Assembly: GCA_013867245.1 (NCBI GenBank)
Contig: JACENB010000142.1
Coordinates: forward strand, 1-20,541
Source: Nitrosopumilaceae archaeon
GTDB taxonomy: Archaea > Thermoproteota > Nitrososphaeria > Nitrososphaerales > Nitrosopumilaceae
Length of the DNA: 20,541 nucleotides
Reading direction: 5' to 3'
The notes under the pieces are model-generated. The model was not told the origin of the DNA and ran no database searches. It was given only the letters and a program-made list of their open reading frames with translations. Of the stretch, positions 15,820 to 20,541 are shown one piece after another; the first letter of the stretch is position 1, and each line of letters starts with the position of its first letter. The position numbers and the translations under genes are program-made.

Positions 15820-15919
15820 TTTGTTTGTGAATAATCATATTTGTCATTCATTTTATTAAAACTTCATCAAAATTTGATCCTAGTGATAATTCAATTTAGC
15901 TTATAGAAAAATAATTCTT

Positions 15920-17434
15920 TCATATTGTTTTCAAAAATTTTTCTGAATCATCTTTGATTTGTTTTTTCTTATCTTCTGACATATTTTTAATAGTTGAAAA
16001 TACTGTCCAAAGTCTTGGATTCTTTTTTAATTTATTTTGATTTTTTAAAAAAAAGTTCCAATAAAGATAATTAAATGGACATGCATTTTTACCATTTTTT
16101 AATTTAACATCATATTCACAATTCTTACAATAGTCTGACATTTTATTGATGTAATTTCCACTTGCAGCATATGGTTTAGAACCCAGAATTCCTCCATCAG
16201 CATAAAGAATCATTCCATGTGTATTAGGCAATTCTACCCATTCAAAAGCATCTGCATATACAGATAGATACCAATCACAAACTTGTTTAGGCTCAATTCC
16301 TGCAATTAATGCAAAATTTCCAGTAATCATTAATCTTTGAATATGATGTGCATATGCTTCTTGTTTAGTCTGTTCAATACAGTTTTTCATACAATTCATT
16401 TTTGTTTTTCCATCCCAGTAAAAATTTGGAATTTTATTTTTTGCATTAAAAAAATTTGTTTGATTATATTTTGGCATAAAGTGCCAGTAAATCCCTCTTA
16501 CATATTCTCTCCATCCTAAAATTTGTCTTACAAATCCTTCTACTGATTCAATTGGTAAATCCTTTTTTTGTAAAACTTTTTCAATTACTTCATGTGGATT
16601 TAGTAAGCCTATGTTAAGATAAATTGATAAAACTGAATGATAAAGAAATTTTTCTTTTTCTTTCATTGCATCTTCATACGGACCAAAAAATTCTAGTCTG
16701 TTTTTAATAAAATCCTCTAAACTTTTTACTGCATCTTGTTTTGTTGTTGCAAACCAAAATGGTTCTAAATCTCCAAAATGTCTTGTATATTTTTTATTTA
16801 ATTGTGTAATTACACGCTTTGTAATTTTATCTGGTTTACAAATTAATGGAGAAGGAATTTCTGGATGATTTTTTGGTAGTCTTTTTCTATTTTTAACATC
16901 ATAATTCCATTTTCCACCAATTGGTTTTCCTTTATCATCAATTAGAATTTTGTATTTTTTTCTCATTTGTTGATAAAAATTTTCCATTTTGAGTTCTTTT
17001 CTAGACTCTGCCCAATCTGAAAATTCATCTATTTTACAAAAAAATCTTGTATCTTCTATAATGGTCACTGGAATATCTAGTAATTTTTCCCATTTTTTTA
17101 CCTCGTCTAAGACTCGATATTCGCTAGGATGTGTAATTATGATAGATTTTGGATTAAACTTCTTACATTGACGATCTAATTCTTTTGTAAAATTTTTCTC
17201 TGATTTATTAAATTCAACATATGTTACATCAAATTTATTTTTTTTAAGCTCATCTGCAAAATGACGCATTGCACTAAATAATAAAACAAGTTTTTTTCTA
17301 TGATGATTTACATATTCTATTTCATTTGAAACTTCCATCATCAATATTTTATCTTCATTTTTTCTAATTTTTTCTAATGATGAAATTTCTAAAGATAATT
17401 GATCTCCTAATATTACTATTAAATTACGAATCAA
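15920..17434 (-). CDS. phrB: FeS-containing (6-4)-type photolyase, PhrB/cryptochrome-related family
   Basis: A light-driven DNA repair flavoprotein of the FeS-BCP/PhrB family, which in bacteria repairs (6-4) photoproducts with FAD and a ribolumazine antenna. The start NLIVILGDQLS is the family N-terminus. The FAD-domain segment QEAYAHHIQRLMITGNF contains H363/H364. Cysteines at C348, C436, C439 and C452 match, with a constant offset of two, the four 4Fe-4S ligands known for Agrobacterium PhrB (350, 438, 441, 454). C352 is an extra Cys. Its 504 residues equal the family length. TTG is the start, since TGA lies in frame two codons upstream. It sits between cbiA and cbiC but appears to have its own transcript; 67 nt separate it from cbiC. 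Confidence 0.95.
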   Translation of the reverse strand: MIRNLIVILGDQLSLEISSLEKIRKNEDKILMMEVSNEIEYVNHHRKKLVLLFSAMRHFADELKKNKFDVTYVEFNKSEKNFTKELDRQCKKFNPKSIIITHPSEYRVLDEVKKWEKLLDIPVTIIEDTRFFCKIDEFSDWAESRKELKMENFYQQMRKKYKILIDDKGKPIGGKWNYDVKNRKRLPKNHPEIPSPLICKPDKITKRVITQLNKKYTRHFGDLEPFWFATTKQDAVKSLEDFIKNRLEFFGPYEDAMKEKEKFLYHSVLSIYLNIGLLNPHEVIEKVLQKKDLPIESVEGFVRQILGWREYVRGIYWHFMPKYNQTNFFNAKNKIPNFYWDGKTKMNCMKNCIEQTKQEAYAHHIQRLMITGNFALIAGIEPKQVCDWYLSVYADAFEWVELPNTHGMILYADGGILGSKPYAASGNYINKMSDYCKNCEYDVKLKNGKNACPFNYLYWNFFLKNQNKLKKNPRLWTVFSTIKNMSEDKKKQIKDDSEKFLKTI

Positions 17435-17501
17435 AGTGAATCAATTTTAAATAAATTTCTTAACTTATTACCCTTGTTTCAAATAATGAAATTTTTTTAT
17501 A

Positions 17502-18143
17502 TTAATTAGATGATTCAGCTCTAATTAATTTAAAAATTGCATTGATAATTGCTGATGCTGAAGAACTTCCTCCTTTTCTTCCTAAATTAGTTATGAATGG
17601 AGTTCCTTGTAATTTTGATAATTCTTCCTTTGATTCTGGTGCACAAATGAATCCAACTGGTATTCCTATGATTAATGCTGGTTTAACAATTCCTTCGTTT
17701 ACCATTTCAATTACTTCCATTAAAGCAGTTGGTGCATTTCCTATTGCAACTATTCCCCCATCGATATCATTTTTTGCAACTCTCATTGAAACTTGAGAAC
17801 GTGTTTTTCCTTCATCTTTAGCTTGTTGCATTATTTCTGGTTTGGAAATATTGCACACAATTTCATTACCAAAATCTTTTGGGTTTTGTTTATTGAGTCC
17901 GCCGATTACTCCATTTACATCCACTACTATACTACATCCATTTTTGAGAGCATTCATACCACTTTCTATAGCATCTTTCTGAAAAATGAGCCTATTTTTA
18001 TCGGCAAAATCAAAATCAGCAGTAGAATGAATTATTCTTCTTACAATAGGCCATTCTTTTTCATTATAATTATGTGATCCAATTTCATCTTCGATCATTT
18101 TCATGCTTGCATCTTCGATTGATTGGCCTTTCTTAGTTTGCAT
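17502..18143 (-). CDS. cbiC: Cobalt-precorrin-8 methylmutase
   Basis: Moves the C11 methyl to C12 in cobalt-precorrin-8 to give cobyrinate, the last ring step before amidation by CbiA. The catalytic His is H39 in VRRIIHSTADFDF, the family hallmark, and a conserved GGIVAIGNAPTALMEV segment and the C-terminal NLGRKGGSSSASAIINA follow. The length of 213 residues is normal. The ATG at 18141-18143 overlaps the cbiX end by 11 nt. A Shine-Dalgarno-like AGGAAG lies just upstream inside cbiX, so translation is coupled. It is the last gene of the visible cbiD-G-X-C run. Confidence 0.95.
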   Translation of the reverse strand: MQTKKGQSIEDASMKMIEDEIGSHNYNEKEWPIVRRIIHSTADFDFADKNRLIFQKDAIESGMNALKNGCSIVVDVNGVIGGLNKQNPKDFGNEIVCNISKPEIMQQAKDEGKTRSQVSMRVAKNDIDGGIVAIGNAPTALMEVIEMVNEGIVKPALIIGIPVGFICAPESKEELSKLQGTPFITNLGRKGGSSSASAIINAIFKLIRAESSN

Positions 18144-18885
18144 TCTCTACTTCCTTTGCTCTTTCTAATATTAAATCTACCATTTTTTGATCTGTCCCAA
18201 TATGTTTTGTAATATAGCTTTTCTTAATATTAGAATTTTCTAATGCTGGTATCAAATCATTATTGATATCTGTTTTAACGTGTGCCCCTTCATGAAGAAA
18301 ATAAAATACATTAACTAGAACATTTGGATTATTTTTTTCAACAGTTTTAATTCCTTCAAAAATATCTGGTTGTTCTATTTCTAACCATGATCTACTTACA
18401 TTTCTGTAACTGTCTTTTAATCCATTTACAATATAATCAAGTGATCTTTGTGCATTAGGATCTACACTTCCATGACCAATAATCATTACATCTACATCCT
18501 TATTTTCTAAAGTAATTTGATTCTCTTTTAATGTTGAGTCTACTCTACTTTGAACTATTTCTACCAAAGTTTTATGCATCATCATTGGTTTGGTAACAAG
18601 AAATTTTATTTTAGTATCTTTTTGAAACTTCATTACATCAGTAACTGCATTTTTTACTTTTTTTCCTGGATATAGAAAATATGGAACTATTGTAAGTGTA
18701 TCAATATCTTGTTTTAGAGTTTTTTCAATTCCATCTTCAATAAATGGTGGTTCAACCTCTAAAAAACAAAAATCAACAAAAGAATATTCACCCTTATCTC
18801 TAATTCCTTCACAAATTACTTCTAATTCTTCAGATGCTTCTCTTTGTCGACTCCCCCTATCAATTATTAGTAATCCACGCTTCAA
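18133..18885 (-). CDS. cbiX: Sirohydrochlorin cobaltochelatase, two-domain CbiX with degenerate N-half
   Basis: CbiX proteins insert Co2+ into sirohydrochlorin, the entry to the early-cobalt route. This 250-residue protein has two tandem CbiX-like halves. In the C-terminal half (about 130-245) both metal-site histidines are present: H138 in IIGHGSVDP and H202 in FLHEGAHVKTDI. In the N-terminal half (about 1-110) the matching positions are R10 (IIDRGSR) and K76 (FLYPGKKVKNA), so both ligands appear lost. The C-half is therefore likely the active centre. The start is TTG overlapping the cbiG stop as TTGA. A general ferrochelatase role (SirB) is a less likely alternative given the cbi neighbours. 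Confidence 0.88.
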   Translation of the reverse strand: MKRGLLIIDRGSRQREASEELEVICEGIRDKGEYSFVDFCFLEVEPPFIEDGIEKTLKQDIDTLTIVPYFLYPGKKVKNAVTDVMKFQKDTKIKFLVTKPMMMHKTLVEIVQSRVDSTLKENQITLENKDVDVMIIGHGSVDPNAQRSLDYIVNGLKDSYRNVSRSWLEIEQPDIFEGIKTVEKNNPNVLVNVFYFLHEGAHVKTDINNDLIPALENSNIKKSYITKHIGTDQKMVDLILERAKEVENAN

Positions 18886-19934
18886 TCTATTTTCCTCGCA
18901 ATTGCTACTGTTAAATTTGGTGGGAATTTCTGCTTTTCTACAATTAATTCCCCTTTTGATACTTTAATTGCAGCAGCTTCAGAAACACTTGCTGTACCTT
19001 CAAATGCTTTTACTGTGGTCGATGGATTTGGAGTAATAATTTCGGCAAGTTCTTCTCTATCAACATATTCTACAGGAATTTGCATTTCTTTTCCAAGATC
19101 GATTAATCCTTGCACATCTTCGGGTTTTTTAATTGAAACCAGCTTAGCAATAGATTTAGAACTCAAATTGAATTTATCTAAACAATAATCTATTCCCTCT
19201 TTGATTGTATCTTTTGTTGTATCCCAATGTAGTCCTATTCCAATAACTAGACTTTCGGGACGATAAATTACAGATTCTTGAGATAATTCATCATCAATTT
19301 CTTCATCTGAAATTATTAAATGTGCTTTTGAATTTGATTTCTTTAATTCGTCTAAACTATCATAAATTTTTACATTTTTTGGTAATTCTTTATACCATTT
19401 TTTATTACCCGCTTGTTGATAGACACCAATAGCTTCTGCATTTACCATATGTGCACTAATTTTAGTTACTGTTGTTTCATCATCAATTTTCCAACCAAAT
19501 TCTTTACCTACCAAATCTACGGCAATTGTTTTGTTTACATCTGCAGCAGTTGTGATAACTGGTAATGCATTTAATTTTTCAGAAATTTCTTGAGTTAATT
19601 CATTTGCTCCTCCTATATGGCCTGATAAAACACTAATCACAAAATTTGTTTTATCATCAATTACAATTACTGCAGGATCTGTTTTCTTATCTTTCAGATG
19701 TGGTGCAATTAATCTTATTACTGCACCCAATGAAAAAAGGCAAATTAATGCATTGGAATTTTTAAAAAGTTCAATGATTTTATTTGTTGTACCCTCAGAA
19801 TACCATATTATTTCGTTATTTTTATTAGATAATTTCTCTGGTGCAAAAATGTTCCAATTAGGATAAAGTCCTTTTAATTTTTCTCCAATTTTGATACCAT
19901 TTTTTGTTATTGCAAGAACTGATACATTTTCCAT
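18882..19934 (-). CDS. cbiG: Cobalt-precorrin-5A hydrolase CbiG
   Basis: Opens the ring-A lactone of cobalt-precorrin-5A and releases the two-carbon fragment (acetaldehyde) in the anaerobic pathway. An N-terminal domain (about 1-200) has the CbiG-type SGHIGGANELTQEISEKL and ITTAADVNKT segments. The C-terminal CbiG domain (about 225-345) starts with LVIGIGLHWDTTKDTIKEG, contains EGTASVSEAAAIKV, and ends NLTVAIARKI. There is no fusion to a methyltransferase such as CbiH. I chose the ATG at 19932-19934 (MENVSVLAIT) over a TTG two codons upstream because a TATA-like box is centred about 24 nt before the ATG. Its stop overlaps the cbiX start. Confidence 0.93.
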   Translation of the reverse strand: MENVSVLAITKNGIKIGEKLKGLYPNWNIFAPEKLSNKNNEIIWYSEGTTNKIIELFKNSNALICLFSLGAVIRLIAPHLKDKKTDPAVIVIDDKTNFVISVLSGHIGGANELTQEISEKLNALPVITTAADVNKTIAVDLVGKEFGWKIDDETTVTKISAHMVNAEAIGVYQQAGNKKWYKELPKNVKIYDSLDELKKSNSKAHLIISDEEIDDELSQESVIYRPESLVIGIGLHWDTTKDTIKEGIDYCLDKFNLSSKSIAKLVSIKKPEDVQGLIDLGKEMQIPVEYVDREELAEIITPNPSTTVKAFEGTASVSEAAAIKVSKGELIVEKQKFPPNLTVAIARKID

Positions 19935-19953
19935 AATCAAAAATTTCTAACTT

Positions 19954-19963
19954 TAATAAAATA
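19954..19963 (-). promoter_or_regulatory. TATA-like box before cbiG
   Basis: The minus strand reads TATTTTATTA in the 37-nt cbiD-cbiG gap, centred about 24 nt upstream of the cbiG ATG. It may be an internal promoter for cbiG-cbiX-cbiC. Confidence 0.4.
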
Positions 19964-19971
19964 CCTTACTC

Positions 19972-20541
19972 TTATGATTTTCTAGCAAGGATCTGTCCTT
20001 CAAAATCAAATAATATTACATCTATTGGAACTTTTTCTTCTGAATGTTTTCTCATATGCCTGTATGTTTCACTACAAATTAGTTCAAAAAATCCAGTGAT
20101 GTTATTTTCTTTGATTATTTCTGAAACGTGTCTTGCAGTATTTGCTTTTTTAATGCTTTGAATTACTTCTTCATTGGCATTGGCTTTTTTTGCTAATTCC
20201 GATAAAAAATTCATATCAACTTTTGATCCTTTGACATGAGTTTGTTTTACGCCAGCAGCCATCTTTGCTAGTTTTCCAATAAATCCTACAACATATGCTT
20301 TTTTGATATTTTTTCTACCGCATTGCTGTATTGTATATCCTGAAAAATCTCCCATTTGCACAAAGCAGTGAACTGGTAAATCAACAATTTTTTTGGCATA
20401 TTCTTCACTTCTTCCACCTGTTGTTAATACTACAGTTTCGTTCCCTGCAGCAATTGCTACATCCAAATTTTGTCTAATTGATGCTGCATATGATGCTGTA
20501 GAAAATGGAATTACAATTCCACTTGTTCCTAAAATTGAAAT
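19972..20541 (-). CDS. cbiD: Cobalt-precorrin-5B C1-methyltransferase CbiD (partial, 5' end beyond window)
   Basis: CbiD methylates C1 of cobalt-precorrin-5B using S-adenosylmethionine. The open frame runs unbroken to the window edge, so the N-terminal part of the gene is missing here. The first visible residues, ISILGTSGIVIPFSTASYAA (then SIRQNLDVAIAAG), are the CbiD core motif, and NETVVLTTGGRSEEYAKKI and AYVVGFIGKLAKMAAGVKQTH continue it. About 190 of the roughly 350 residues are visible. It ends 37 nt before cbiG on the same strand and begins the visible cbiD-G-X-C series; further cobalamin genes may lie beyond the right edge. Confidence 0.95.
   Translation of the reverse strand: MSILGTSGIVIPFSTASYAASIRQNLDVAIAAGNETVVLTTGGRSEEYAKKIVDLPVHCFVQMGDFSGYTIQQCGRKNIKKAYVVGFIGKLAKMAAGVKQTHVKGSKVDMNFLSELAKKANANEEVIQSIKKANTARHVSEIIKENNITGFFELICSETYRHMRKHSEEKVPIDVILFDFEGQILARKS

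Noticed and set aside
15741..15851. A 36-residue minus-strand frame (MNDKYDYSQTKG...) across the cbiA-phrB hairpin.
   Set aside because: It overlaps the cbiA end, has no Shine-Dalgarno or clear TATA spacing, and no motif. The inverted repeat explains the conserved-looking bases better.
17542..18077. Plus-strand open frames (84 and 94 codons) opposite cbiC.
   Set aside because: Antisense to a clear CbiC with its catalytic His motif; no supporting signal on the plus strand.

Overview
The window looks like part of the chromosome of a marine ammonia-oxidising archaeon of the Nitrososphaerota (Thaumarchaeota), probably close to Nitrosopumilus. This is inferred from several things seen in the sequence: low GC; an ESCRT-III (CdvB-like) protein; archaeal information-processing genes (PriL/PriS primase, aIF2 gamma and alpha, S6e, Nop10); an anaerobic-type cobalamin pathway; many TTG starts with a TATA-like box about 25 nt upstream (leaderless transcripts); and a tRNA without an encoded CCA. 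No ammonia monooxygenase gene is present to confirm the assignment. No insertion sequence, prophage, CRISPR array or rRNA was seen. Apart from short spacers the window is fully coding.

Layout. (1) 1-2.2 kb: a CdvB-like ESCRT-III protein converges with glycyl-tRNA synthetase, which lies behind endonuclease IV in a minus-strand pair (nfo-glyS). (2) 3.2-5.3 kb: priL-priS, overlapping by one base, encode the replicative primase. (3) 5.4-9.8 kb: an orphan group of a large UPF0182 membrane protein, a divergent class I glutamine amidotransferase separated from it by one in-frame stop codon, and a C39-peptidase-like/TPR protein. (4) 9.77-10.2 kb: tRNA-Gly(CCC) and two very small zinc-ribbon proteins packed with no spacer between convergent ends. 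(5) 10.3-13.7 kb: translation and ribosome biogenesis genes. S6e, aIF2 gamma and a PIN protein on the plus strand face aIF2 alpha and Nop10 on the minus strand, with a PEBP-family gene between them. (6) 13.8-20.5 kb: cobalamin biosynthesis. cobO and cbiA are divergent, and cbiD-cbiG-cbiX-cbiC run on the minus strand to the right edge. An FeS-type photolyase (PhrB family) sits between the two groups.

How the genes fit together. CbiX, CbiD, CbiG and CbiC carry out cobalt insertion and ring contraction/rearrangement steps of the early-cobalt route. CbiA amidates the a and c side chains and CobO adds the adenosyl ligand. The other corrin methyltransferases and late steps must be encoded elsewhere. 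I did not find an obviously new defence or mobile system. The points most worth a second look are a CbiX whose metal-binding histidines survive only in the C-terminal half, an extra zinc ribbon inserted in PriS, the unexplained UPF0182/amidotransferase/C39-TPR group, and a GC-rich hairpin between cbiA and phrB.
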